A stretch of DNA of 64,000 nt from Microbacterium sp. 8M (GTDB lineage Bacteria > Actinomycetota > Actinomycetes > Actinomycetales > Microbacteriaceae), in assembly GCF_902506375.1 (NCBI RefSeq), contig NZ_LR733284.1:2837092-2901091 (forward strand), given 5' to 3'. The notes beneath the pieces are model-generated. The model was given only the letters and a program-made list of their open reading frames with translations, was not told where the DNA came from and searched no databases. Of the stretch, positions 39,153-47,226 are shown one piece after another (position 1 is the stretch's first letter; the number at the start of each line of letters is the position of its first letter). A program made the position numbers and the translations under genes.

Positions 39153-40938
39153 CCGCCCGCTCGTCTCGGGCCTCGCCCGGAATCCGCTGTTCCGCAACAC
39201 CTGGCCGTTCGCGGTCGCCGCGGTCTGCGTGCTCGTCGGCCTCGTGCTGTCGAACGTGCTCTCGGGCTACTTCGTGTTCCTCGCGATCAGCGCCGTGACG
39301 GCCGCGATCGCGATCCTCGGCCTCGGGATCGTGACCGGATCCGCCGGCATGATCGCGCTCTGCCAGCTCACCTTCGCCGCCGTGGGCGCCTGGATCGTGG
39401 CGCTGTGCAACCTCCGCCATGTGCCGGGCGGCTTCATCGTCTGGCTCATCGCCGGCGGCATCGCCGCGGGCCTCGTCGGCGTGCTCGTGGGTCTGCCGGC
39501 GCTGCGCCTGCGGGGAGTGAACCTCGCCGTCGTCACCCTGGGCTTCGCCGCCGCGGCGGACGTCACGCTCGTGCAGATCCAGTTCCCCGGATCCGCCGAC
39601 AGCATCTCGATCGACCGGCCCGCGGGCTTCACGAGTGACAAGCAGTTCTTCTTCCTGTCGATCATCGTGCTCGTGGTGTGCGGTCTCGCCGTGTTCTTCC
39701 TGCAGCGCGGCCGCTGGGGCGCGAGCTGGAAGGCGGTCGCCTTCTCGGAGCGCGGCACCGCCGCGGCCGGACAGAGCGTGCAGAGCGCCAAGCTCACCGC
39801 GTTCGCGGTCTCCGCGGCCCTCGGCGGCATCTCGGGCGGCCTGCTCGCGGGCCAGGTGCAGCTGCCCTTCGCATCGAGCTTCACCCCGCTGCAGTCGCTC
39901 GCGCTGTACGTGCTGGCGATCATGTCGGGCGCGCACCTCATCGACATGGCGGTGCTCGGCGGCATCCTGTGGGTGCTCGTGCCCGAGTTGCTCAAGCGCT
40001 GGGGCATCCCGCAGGACTGGGGCTTCGTGGTGTTCGGCGTGCTCGGAGTGCAGGCGCTCACGAGCGGCTCGAACCTCGGCCAGAGCATCCGCTCGGCGAT
40101 CTGGAAGCGGCAGGACCGCAAGACCTCGAACGCGGAGCTCACGGCGCTGCCGCCGGATGCCGGCGACGACGTCGAGGAGGTCCGCACCACGACCACCGCG
40201 GCGCTCGACCCCGCCGCGGTGACCGGCGAGCCCGTGCTCACCGTCGAGGGGCTGACCGTGCAGTTCGGCGCACTCAAGGCGCTGGACGACGTGTCGTTCC
40301 AGGTGCCGGCGGCGTCGATCATGGGCCTCATCGGCCCGAACGGCGCGGGCAAGTCGACATTCGTCGACGCGATCAGCGGCTTCCTGCCCAAGCACGGCGG
40401 CCGGGTGCTGCTGGGCGGCCGGGACCTCGCGGGCCTCTCCCCCACCCGGCGCGCGCGGCTGGGCCTGCGCCGCACGTTCCAGCAGGACCGCGTGCCGCCG
40501 CTGCTCACGATCGGCGCGTACGTGCGCTTCGTGGCACGCCGCCGCCTGTCGTCCGCGGACATCGACGAGACGCTCGCGTTCTTCGGGTGCCCGCCCGCGC
40601 GGGCCCGGCTGTCGAGCGTCGACGTCGGCACCCGCCGCCTGGTCGAGGTGGCCGCAGCCGTGCTGTCGCAGCCGCGGCTGCTGATCCTGGATGAGCCGGC
40701 CGCCGGTCTCTCGCACGAGGAGCACCTGGCTCTCGCCGCCCGGCTGCGCGAGCTGCCGGACCGCTACGGCACGGCGCTCATCATCATCGAGCACGACCTC
40801 GATCTGGTCCGCTCGGTGTGCCCGATGCTCACGGTGCTGAACTTCGGGAAGGTGCTCGCCACCGGGCCCCAGGACGAGGTGCTCGCCAACCCCGACGTCG
40901 TCAAGGCCTACATGGGAGAGACGGAGCTGCTGTCATGA
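39139..40938 (+). CDS. livMG: Fused ABC permease-ATPase, LivM-LivG
   Basis: A 599-residue fusion: residues about 1-330 are a LivM-type permease (about nine helices, GIVTGSAGMIALCQLTFAAVGAW, LRGVNLAVVTLGFA). A charged linker (about 330-365) leads to a LivG-type ATPase with Walker A GPNGAGKST and Walker B LLILDEP. The ABC signature loop reads SSVDVGTRRLVEV rather than an LSGGQ-like or LPYGQQR-like sequence, so the C-motif is degenerate; LivF carries a good one. Overlaps at both ends (14 bp with livH, ATGA with livF) show tight coupling. Confidence 0.9.
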   Translation: MPRADRPLVSGLARNPLFRNTWPFAVAAVCVLVGLVLSNVLSGYFVFLAISAVTAAIAILGLGIVTGSAGMIALCQLTFAAVGAWIVALCNLRHVPGGFIVWLIAGGIAAGLVGVLVGLPALRLRGVNLAVVTLGFAAAADVTLVQIQFPGSADSISIDRPAGFTSDKQFFFLSIIVLVVCGLAVFFLQRGRWGASWKAVAFSERGTAAAGQSVQSAKLTAFAVSAALGGISGGLLAGQVQLPFASSFTPLQSLALYVLAIMSGAHLIDMAVLGGILWVLVPELLKRWGIPQDWGFVVFGVLGVQALTSGSNLGQSIRSAIWKRQDRKTSNAELTALPPDAGDDVEEVRTTTTAALDPAAVTGEPVLTVEGLTVQFGALKALDDVSFQVPAASIMGLIGPNGAGKSTFVDAISGFLPKHGGRVLLGGRDLAGLSPTRRARLGLRRTFQQDRVPPLLTIGAYVRFVARRRLSSADIDETLAFFGCPPARARLSSVDVGTRRLVEVAAAVLSQPRLLILDEPAAGLSHEEHLALAARLRELPDRYGTALIIIEHDLDLVRSVCPMLTVLNFGKVLATGPQDEVLANPDVVKAYMGETELLS

Positions 40939-41627
40939 GCGAACTGGTCCTGGACGGCGTCACCGTCAGCCGCGGCGCAGGCCCGGTGATCTCGGACGTC
41001 TCGCTGACCGTGCGCGGCGGCGAGGTGCTCGCACTCGTGGGCCCGAACGGAGCCGGCAAGACGAGCCTCATCGAGTCGATCTCGGGAGTGACCGGGCATT
41101 CGTCGGGATCCCTGATGCTGGACGGCGAGCGCATCGACAAGCAGTCCCGCGTCGCACGGGCGCGCAACGGGATCGTGCACATCGAGCAGGGCCGCGCCGT
41201 GTTCCCGTCGTTGACCGTCCGCGAGAACCTGTCCCTCACCGCGCGCACCCCGGCGGCGCTCGAGGCGGCGCTGGCGTCGTTCCCGGAACTCGAGAAGCGC
41301 ATCGACTCCCCCACCGCGCTGCTGAGCGGCGGGGAGCAGCAGATGGTGGTGCTCGCGCGGGCGTTCGCGGCGAAGCCGAAGATCCTGCTCATCGACGAGA
41401 TGTCGCTGGGCCTCGCCCCCGTCGTCTTCATGCGCCTCGTACCCATCGTGCAGTCGATCGCCGAGTCGGGCGTGGGCGTGCTGCTCGTGGAGCAGTTCAC
41501 GCACCTCGCGCTCGGGATCGCCGGGGAGGCGGTGGTCGTGGCGGGCGGCCGGGTCTCGTTCCAGGGCACCGCGAAGGAGCTGCAGGCGGATCCGCAGCTG
41601 CTGCACCGCGCCTATCTCGGCGGCTGA
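40935..41627 (+). CDS. livF: ABC transporter ATP-binding protein, LivF type
   Basis: A 230-residue ATPase: Walker A GPNGAGKTS, Q-loop region EQGRAVFPSLTV, signature LLSGGEQQM, Walker B ILLIDEMSLGLAP, and a switch region where the usual His follows VEQ (LLVEQFTHLAL). It pairs with the ATPase half of LivMG to power the importer. ATG 40935 overlaps the livMG stop. It ends the operon; the following 170 bp hold only a possible TACAAT promoter (41703-41708). Confidence 0.92.
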   Translation: MSELVLDGVTVSRGAGPVISDVSLTVRGGEVLALVGPNGAGKTSLIESISGVTGHSSGSLMLDGERIDKQSRVARARNGIVHIEQGRAVFPSLTVRENLSLTARTPAALEAALASFPELEKRIDSPTALLSGGEQQMVVLARAFAAKPKILLIDEMSLGLAPVVFMRLVPIVQSIAESGVGVLLVEQFTHLALGIAGEAVVVAGGRVSFQGTAKELQADPQLLHRAYLGG

Positions 41628-41798
41628 CGACTCGACGCGAGCCCGCTGCCACGCGTGCCGGTGGACGTCCTCGCGCGTCTTTCGTCGCCCGGCACGCGGA
41701 GGTACAATCCGCACGGGGCCCGCTTTCGCGCGCCCTGATCGCCGCAGCGCCGCTGGGCCGGCGCGAGGAAGACCGCGCCCCCGGACTGGGGATTCATC

Positions 41799-42227
41799 AT
41801 GTTCGAGAACCTCATGGCCACGGCCGTCCTCCCGGCAGCGGACCTCGATCGCGCGAAAGGCTGGTGGCACGACGTGCTCGGGCGCGACCCGGTCTTCGCG
41901 GACACGGCGTCGGGCAATCTGTTCTACGACGTGGGCGGAGTCACGGTCCTGGTGTACCGGAGCGACTTCGCCGGCACGGCCCAGAACACGGCGCTCAACC
42001 TCGTGACCGACGACCTCGATCGCGACGTGACAGCCCTGCGCACGCACGGAGTCGTGTTCCACGACTACGACCTGCCCGGGCTGAAGACCGTCGACGGGAT
42101 CGCGGATCTCGGAGGCCTCCGCGGGGCATGGTTCAGCGACACCGAGGGCAACATCATCGCGATCGGCGAGCCTGCTCCCGAGATGATGGCGATGGTGAAG
42201 AAGGCGGCGGCCGGCGCGGCGGGCTGA
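41799..42227 (+). CDS. VOC-family protein (glyoxalase/bleomycin-resistance fold)
   Basis: A 142-residue single-module VOC protein: beta-alpha-beta-beta-beta repeats (TAVLPAADLDRAKGWWHDVLGRDPVF...LFYDVGGVTVLVYRSDFAGTAQNTALNLVTDDLD; GLRGAWFSDTEGNIIAIGE). Members bind metals to isomerise or cleave substrates, or simply bind drugs. It stands alone between the ABC operon and a channel gene, so no substrate can be proposed. GGGGA precedes the ATG. Confidence 0.85.
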   Translation: MFENLMATAVLPAADLDRAKGWWHDVLGRDPVFADTASGNLFYDVGGVTVLVYRSDFAGTAQNTALNLVTDDLDRDVTALRTHGVVFHDYDLPGLKTVDGIADLGGLRGAWFSDTEGNIIAIGEPAPEMMAMVKKAAAGAAG

Positions 42228-42276
42228 TCCCGAGGCGCGTGCCCCTGTGACACCTGCGCGGGCGTACGATGCGCGC

Positions 42277-43077
42277 ATGACGTTGGAGCGCTGGCGGCGG
42301 ATCGCCGAGTGGCCGCTCGTCGTCGCGTCCCTGCTGTTCCTGGCCGCCTACTCGGTTCAGGCGATCGTGGACCCCAAGGGCGAGGCAGGAGTGCTGCTCG
42401 AGGGGCTGCTGTGGGTGTCATGGGGCGCGTTCCTCATCGACTACATCGTCAGTCTGGTGCTCGCGCCGCGGCGCGGGCACTGGTTCCTGACGCACCTGTT
42501 CAACCTCGCGACAGTCGTGCTGCCCATGCTCCGCCCGCTCCGGGTGCTGCGCGTCGTGACGCTCCTCTCGGTGCTGCAGCGCACCGCCGGACGAGCGGTG
42601 CGCGGTCAGATCCTCATCTACGTGATCGGCGCGACCCTGCTGGTCGTGTATGTGGCGGCCCTCGCCGAGCTCGACGCGGAGCGCATCGGCGGGGGCTCGA
42701 TCAGGACGTTCGGCGACGCGGTGTGGTGGGCGTTCACCACGATCACCACCGTCGGCTACGGCGACATCACGCCGACCACACCGGAAGGACGGGCGATCGC
42801 CGTGGGGCTCATGCTCAGCGGCATCGCCCTGCTCGGTGTCATCACCGCGACCTTCGCCTCCTGGATCGTCGAGCAGGTGTCGGCCGAGAGTACCAGCCGC
42901 CAAGCCGCGACGGTCGCGCATGTCGACGCCCTCCGCGCCGAGCTCGCCGAGATGCGGGCCGCGCTGACCGCGCGAGACGCCACCGCCGAGCGCGCCGCTT
43001 CGGACGCCCGCGCCGAGCCACGGCTCGAAGGCACGACAGGCTCCGGTGAGTCGGGCTCTGCGCGCACCGGCCCGTGA
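42277..43077 (+). CDS. Potassium-selective ion channel (voltage-gated-like)
   Basis: A 266-residue channel subunit. About four helices resemble a reduced voltage-sensor, with an Arg-bearing helix (LRPLRVLRVVTLLSVLQR), followed by a pore with selectivity filter TTVGYGD and an inner helix. The C-terminus is an Ala/Glu-rich probable coiled coil (about 205-245), likely for tetramer assembly, and a Gly/Ser tail. The ATG at 42277 is preferred because TACGAT (42265-42270) lies 6 nt before it; an in-frame GTG at 42247 is the alternative. Confidence 0.9.
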   Translation: MTLERWRRIAEWPLVVASLLFLAAYSVQAIVDPKGEAGVLLEGLLWVSWGAFLIDYIVSLVLAPRRGHWFLTHLFNLATVVLPMLRPLRVLRVVTLLSVLQRTAGRAVRGQILIYVIGATLLVVYVAALAELDAERIGGGSIRTFGDAVWWAFTTITTVGYGDITPTTPEGRAIAVGLMLSGIALLGVITATFASWIVEQVSAESTSRQAATVAHVDALRAELAEMRAALTARDATAERAASDARAEPRLEGTTGSGESGSARTGP

Positions 43078-43092
43078 GCGGGGCATGCCTCC

Positions 43093-43204
43093 GGTCCCTG
43101 AGCTTGTCGAGGGGCCCGGATCCTCGGTCGTCGGTCCCTGAGCTTGTCGAAGGGTCCGGAACTCGACCCTCCGGTCCCTGAGCGAGCCGAAGGCGAGACG
43201 AAGG
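43093..43204. repeat. Three direct copies of the dispersed palindromic element
   Basis: GGTCCCTGAGC recurs at 43093, 43132 and 43173, the first two followed by TTGTCGA-AGGG-like arms and the third by GAGCCGAAGGCGAGACGAAGG. Spacing is about 40 bp. They fill most of the 247-bp gap between the channel and the second DUF222 gene; nothing else is recognised there. Confidence 0.8.
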
Positions 43205-43324
43205 GCGCCGCGCACACCCCCGGAATCCGCTGCCGGATCTTGTGACCTGGTTGTGATCTTTTCCCGATCCGATCAGGCCCTTTCCGGCCCGGGAATGTCG
43301 GTGGCCCCGAGTTGAATAGGGGGT

Positions 43325-44731
43325 ATGACGAACACGGTCGGCGCGGTTCCGGATCCCGGGGTGGACCCGGTGAATCCGGTCGCTGTGCTGGCCATGGTGA
43401 CATCCGGGGTGGCGGCGACGGAAGCGTCGATCATCCGGTTGCAGGCGGTGCGGGACGCGCACCTCGCCGTCGCCCAACGCCTCGCCGAACACCTCGCCAC
43501 CGCGTCCGGGGCTTCATCCACGCAGGGTGAAGCGGTGGACCTGGCCGCACGCAGCGTCGCGGCAGAACTGGCCGCGGTGCTGCACATGTCCGACCGGGTG
43601 GTGCAAGGCCGGATGGCACGGGCGGCGGAGTTGATGACCCGGTACCCGACCACCATGCAGGCATTCAGCGACGCGCGGATCAACACCGCCCACGTCCGCC
43701 TGATCCAAGACACCGCGGCGCGCCTCGACGACGAGGTGCGGGCCGAGTTCGAACACGCCGCGGTCGCCGCGTGCGAGGGTGAGACGCCGCATCGGGCGAA
43801 GCGGATCGTGGAACGCATCGCGGAACGGTTGGCCCCACGGTCGTTGACGGAGCGGCACCGCACCGCGCAGGAGAAGCGGACCGTGTGGCGGGAAGAACTC
43901 CCCGACGGGCAGAAACAGCTCGGGCTCATCCACTCCGCGGCGGTGATCGACGGGATCTTCGACCGACTCACCCAACAAGCCCACCTGGTGAAGACCGCGA
44001 ACGCGAAGGCCATGAAAGAAGCGGCCTCGGGAATCGCCCCGGATGCAGACGGCATCGGCGACCCTGCCGATGACCGCACCCTCGAGCAGCTCCGGGCCGA
44101 CCTCTGCGCCGACACCCTCCTCACCGGCACCCCGTCCGGACACGACACCGCAGCCGGCCTGCTGTCCGCGGTCCAGGCGCGGGTGGAAGTCACCGTCCCG
44201 GCGTTCACGGCCATGGCACCCGACACCGGAACTAACCCCGGCACGGCATTCGGTGTCCGCGCGGAACAGCCGGCCGAGCTCGCCGGCGGGCAGCCCATCG
44301 ACACCGACACCGCCCGGATCCTCGCCGGCGGCGCCACCGCATGGGAACGGGTACTCACCCACCCGGTCACCGCGGCGATCCTCGCCGTCGACCACTACCG
44401 CCCCAACGCCGACCTCCGCCGGCTCCTCCACGCAAGAGACTCACGATGCCGATTCCTCACCTGCGGACTCCCACCCCGAACCCAAGACCTCGACCACACA
44501 GTGGACGCCGCCCACGGCGGCCCCACCGAAGAAGGAAACCTCGGCGGGCTCTGCCGACGCCACCACGTCCTGAAACACCACACCGCGTGGAAAGTGAAAC
44601 AACTCGGCGCCGGGATCCTGGAATGGACCAGCCCCACCGGATCCAGCTACATCGACAAACCACCCCCACCCGTCACCTTCACCATCCACGAACCAGACCC
44701 GCCACCCCACGACGAATCGGCACCGTTCTGA
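43325..44731 (+). CDS. DUF222 / HNH endonuclease-domain protein, second copy
   Basis: A 468-residue protein with the same layout as the gene at 3029-4387: helical DUF222 region (about 20-370) and C-terminal HNH domain (CRFLTCGLPPRTQDLDHTVDAAHGGPTEEGNLGGLCRRHHVLKH). A Pro-rich tail follows. Overall similarity between the two copies is moderate, so they are old paralogues or separate arrivals. No LexA-like box is seen before this copy; AGGGGG stands just before the ATG. Confidence 0.85.
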   Translation: MTNTVGAVPDPGVDPVNPVAVLAMVTSGVAATEASIIRLQAVRDAHLAVAQRLAEHLATASGASSTQGEAVDLAARSVAAELAAVLHMSDRVVQGRMARAAELMTRYPTTMQAFSDARINTAHVRLIQDTAARLDDEVRAEFEHAAVAACEGETPHRAKRIVERIAERLAPRSLTERHRTAQEKRTVWREELPDGQKQLGLIHSAAVIDGIFDRLTQQAHLVKTANAKAMKEAASGIAPDADGIGDPADDRTLEQLRADLCADTLLTGTPSGHDTAAGLLSAVQARVEVTVPAFTAMAPDTGTNPGTAFGVRAEQPAELAGGQPIDTDTARILAGGATAWERVLTHPVTAAILAVDHYRPNADLRRLLHARDSRCRFLTCGLPPRTQDLDHTVDAAHGGPTEEGNLGGLCRRHHVLKHHTAWKVKQLGAGILEWTSPTGSSYIDKPPPPVTFTIHEPDPPPHDESAPF

Positions 44732-44800
44732 CCGCGGATCAGACCGCGGAATCGGAGCGCGATCTCGACGGATCCGTGCACCGCGATCCGCTTCGGATCC

Positions 44801-45310
44801 TCAGGCGTACCGGCGCCCGCCCCAGGAGAGCCAGCCGTCCTGGTGCTGGCCCGAGGGGTCGTGGTGCGTCCAGTGCACCGTGCCGCCCCTGTCGCTCCAC
44901 TCGTAGTCGCCGAGGAAGTCCACGCGGTCCCCGACCGCCAGGCCGTCGAGACGCGGAGCGAGATCGATGTTGTGCGCGATGAGGATCGACACGCCGCCGG
45001 GCGTTCTGAGGATGAACTTCTGGTGCCGCGACCCGTCATCGTCGTCGGGGAGGATCCGCGTGACGACACCGGTCCCCTGCACCTCCACGCCGCTGCGGTG
45101 CTTCTCGAACAGCGCGCGGACCGGGTCGGCGGCATCGGAAGCGGTGGCCTTCACCTCCGCAGCGCTGGGCGAGGCCACGGCCGCCGGCGTCGGCGCGACG
45201 GCCGTGCCTGCGGGCGCACCGGCGATCCAGCCCTGACCGCCCGCGAGCACCCCGAGCGCGATGAGCGCGATCACCACGACGACCGTCGCCCACTTCGTCC
45301 TCCGCGTCAC
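44801..45310 (-). CDS. DUF3465-family secreted or membrane-anchored protein
   Basis: A 169-residue protein with an N-terminal hydrophobic helix (residues about 7-30), an Ala/Pro-rich spacer and a C-terminal DUF3465 domain: GVEVQGTGVVTRILPDDDDGSRHQKFIL, IAHNIDLAPRLDGLAVGDRVDFLGDYEW and HWTHHDPSGQHQDGWLSW. The domain looks like a small OB-type barrel with a conserved His cluster; no function is established. Start is GTG 45310, with TAGGCT (45318-45323, minus strand) 7 nt upstream, which suggests a leaderless mRNA. Confidence 0.8.
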   Translation of the reverse strand: MTRRTKWATVVVVIALIALGVLAGGQGWIAGAPAGTAVAPTPAAVASPSAAEVKATASDAADPVRALFEKHRSGVEVQGTGVVTRILPDDDDGSRHQKFILRTPGGVSILIAHNIDLAPRLDGLAVGDRVDFLGDYEWSDRGGTVHWTHHDPSGQHQDGWLSWGGRRYA

Positions 45311-45346
45311 GGCGCCCAGCCTAGATCACCGGAGTCGGCCCGCCCG

Positions 45347-46153
45347 TCACATGCCGGCGTGCTCGAACGCGGTCGTGGGCAGGTCGACGATGTGGGCGCC
45401 GCCGTCGACGACCAGCACGGATCCGGTCATGTACGACGACTCGTTCGAGCCGAGGAAGCGCACCACCGACGCGATCTCCGTGGGCTGGGCGGGACGGTGC
45501 AGCGGCACGTCCGCCGTGACCGTGGCGTACGCCTCCTCGCGCGAGGTCAGCCCCGCGTGCGCCGCGAACTCGTCCATCTCCTCGTCGGCCATGGGCGTCT
45601 GCACCCATCCCGGGCACACCGCGTTCACGCGCACGCCGTGCTTGCCGTAGTCGCGCGCCAGGGTGCGCGTGAGTCCGATGAGCGCATGCTTGCCCACGGT
45701 GTAGCCGGCGACGGACGGGCCCGCGAAGAGCCCGGCCAGCGAGGAGATCACCACGATCTGGCCCTTCGCCTCGATGAGGGCCGGCAGCGTCTCACGCGCC
45801 ATCACGAACGCCGTGGTGAGGTTGGCGCGGATCGCGCTCTCCCACCCGGCGTCGTCGGTCTCCCCCACTGGGGCGAAGCCGTGCCCGCCCGCGTTGGCGA
45901 CGAGCACGTCGATCCGCCCGAACGTCGACAGCACCTCGGCGACGGCCCGCTTCGCATCCTCCGTCGAGGCGGCGTCGGCGACGACCGGGTGGGCGCCCAC
46001 CGCGCGCTCGACCTCGCGCAGCGGCGCCTCGCGTCGGCCGACGACCACCACGTGCGCGCCCTCGGCGGCGTAGCGTGCGGCGATCGCGGCGCCGATGCCG
46101 GTGCCTCCGCCGGTGATGACGACGACGCGTCCGGTGGATCCGTTGCTGGTCAT
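45347..46153 (-). CDS. Short-chain dehydrogenase/reductase
   Basis: A 268-residue classical SDR: cofactor motif ITGGGTGIGAAIA (TGxxxGxG), NAGGHG (NAG), catalytic Ser in ISSLAG, Tyr and Lys in YTVGKHAL, and PGWVQTPM. Arg after the first strand (VGRREAPL) hints at NADP(H). AAGGAG precedes the ATG. It lies downstream of a second SDR on the same strand, with a palindromic repeat element between them. Substrate unknown; context suggests oxidation steps in the neighbouring catabolic cluster. Confidence 0.92.
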   Translation of the reverse strand: MTSNGSTGRVVVITGGGTGIGAAIAARYAAEGAHVVVVGRREAPLREVERAVGAHPVVADAASTEDAKRAVAEVLSTFGRIDVLVANAGGHGFAPVGETDDAGWESAIRANLTTAFVMARETLPALIEAKGQIVVISSLAGLFAGPSVAGYTVGKHALIGLTRTLARDYGKHGVRVNAVCPGWVQTPMADEEMDEFAAHAGLTSREEAYATVTADVPLHRPAQPTEIASVVRFLGSNESSYMTGSVLVVDGGAHIVDLPTTAFEHAGM

Positions 46154-46186
46154 GGGGTCTCCTTGGGGATCGTGCAGGGTGTGGGG

Positions 46187-46214
46187 CGGTCCCTTCGGCA
46201 GGCTCAGGGACCGG
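46187..46214. repeat. Dispersed palindromic element between the two SDR genes
   Basis: CGGTCCCTTCGGCAGGCTCA followed by GGGACCGG: the ends (CGGTCCC/GGGACCG) pair to form a hairpin, so this copy can also act as an intrinsic terminator of the upstream SDR gene. Confidence 0.7.
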
Positions 46215-46218
46215 AGAA

Positions 46219-46965
46219 TCAGGCCGGGAATCCCGATCGCGCCGAGTAGCCGAAGTCGCTGAGGATCCCGGATCCGTTGATCGCCCTGGCGCGCGGCGAG
46301 GCGAGATAGACGACGTGGGCCGCGACCTCTTCGGCCGTCTGCACCGGGAATTCCGGCGCGGCGAACGCGGCATCACCGAGGTCCCCGCGGCTCATGGGCG
46401 TGTCGACGACGGACGGCGACACCGTGGTGACGCGCACATCGTCGCCGGCGAGATCCACGCTGAGCGCGCGGCCGAACTGCACGAGCGCGGCCTTCGAGGC
46501 GCAGTACGGCGCCATGCCCGGCGACGCGACGACCGCGGAGTCGCTGGCGACGAGCACGACCGAGGCGGCCGGGGCGTCGCGCAGCGCCGGAAGAGCGGCC
46601 CGCAGCACGAGGAACGCGCTGGTCACGTTCACGGCGAACACCGCCTGCCACTCGGCGAGGGACGTCGCCTCGATCCCGGATCCGACCGGACCGGAGATCC
46701 CCGCGCAGCAGATGACGGTGTGCAGCGCGCCCAGCTCCGCGACGGCGTGCGCGACCGCGTCGGCGACCGCGTCCTCGTGCGTGACGTCCGCGACGAGCGG
46801 AAGAGACCCGGCGCACAGCGCAGCCGTGGCTCGGAGCGCCTCGGCGTCGCGATCCAGCAGCGCGACGCGCACGCCCTCGGCGGTGAGGGCCTGTGCGACG
46901 GCACGGCCGATGCCGCCCCCGGCGCCGGTGATCAGGGCGGTCCTGCCCGACAGCCGCAGCTCCAT
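46219..46965 (-). CDS. Short-chain dehydrogenase/reductase
   Basis: A 248-residue SDR: ITGAGGGIGRAVA cofactor motif with Asp after strand 2 (LLDRDAE) favouring NAD(H), CAGISG in the NAG position, and the catalytic Ser (ASDSAVV), Tyr and Lys (YCASKAAL). The ATG at 46965 has GGAGGGAG close upstream; the longer ORF to 47187 is not supported. It is divergent from the APC permease gene, and the gap holds a perfect 16-bp palindrome. Confidence 0.9.
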   Translation of the reverse strand: MELRLSGRTALITGAGGGIGRAVAQALTAEGVRVALLDRDAEALRATAALCAGSLPLVADVTHEDAVADAVAHAVAELGALHTVICCAGISGPVGSGIEATSLAEWQAVFAVNVTSAFLVLRAALPALRDAPAASVVLVASDSAVVASPGMAPYCASKAALVQFGRALSVDLAGDDVRVTTVSPSVVDTPMSRGDLGDAAFAAPEFPVQTAEEVAAHVVYLASPRARAINGSGILSDFGYSARSGFPA

Positions 46966-47104
46966 CGCCGCTCCCTCCGTGAGACCGGGCGGCCGGATGG
47001 ACCGTCCCTGCTCCGTCATCCTGCTCCGCCGTTCCTGCGGCGTGCGAGGAGCGCGACGGGCTGTGCACCGTGGCACCATCGTCCTTCGCTCACGGGCAAG
47101 CCGT

Positions 47105-47120
47105 CCCGTTCGCGAACGGG
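47105..47120. promoter_or_regulatory. Perfect 16-bp palindrome CCCGTTCGCGAACGGG
   Basis: An uninterrupted palindrome in the middle of the 261-bp gap between the divergent SDR (46965) and permease (47227) genes. It is the strongest operator-like sequence there, suited to a dimeric IclR-, GntR- or TetR-type regulator encoded elsewhere. No other signal is evident in the gap. Confidence 0.5.
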
Positions 47121-47226
47121 CAGACTCGGCAGAGTCCGACATCGCCCGTCTTCCACACGCCCCCCTGCGTCCGCATCGCGAAGCCACCCCCGGAAGAACG
47201 CGCCGTCATCGAGCGAAGGAGCCGAC

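Noticed and set aside
43093..43204. Three regularly spaced repeats considered as a CRISPR array
   Set aside because: Repeats match the dispersed palindromic family seen singly elsewhere; the intervals contain element arms, not spacers.
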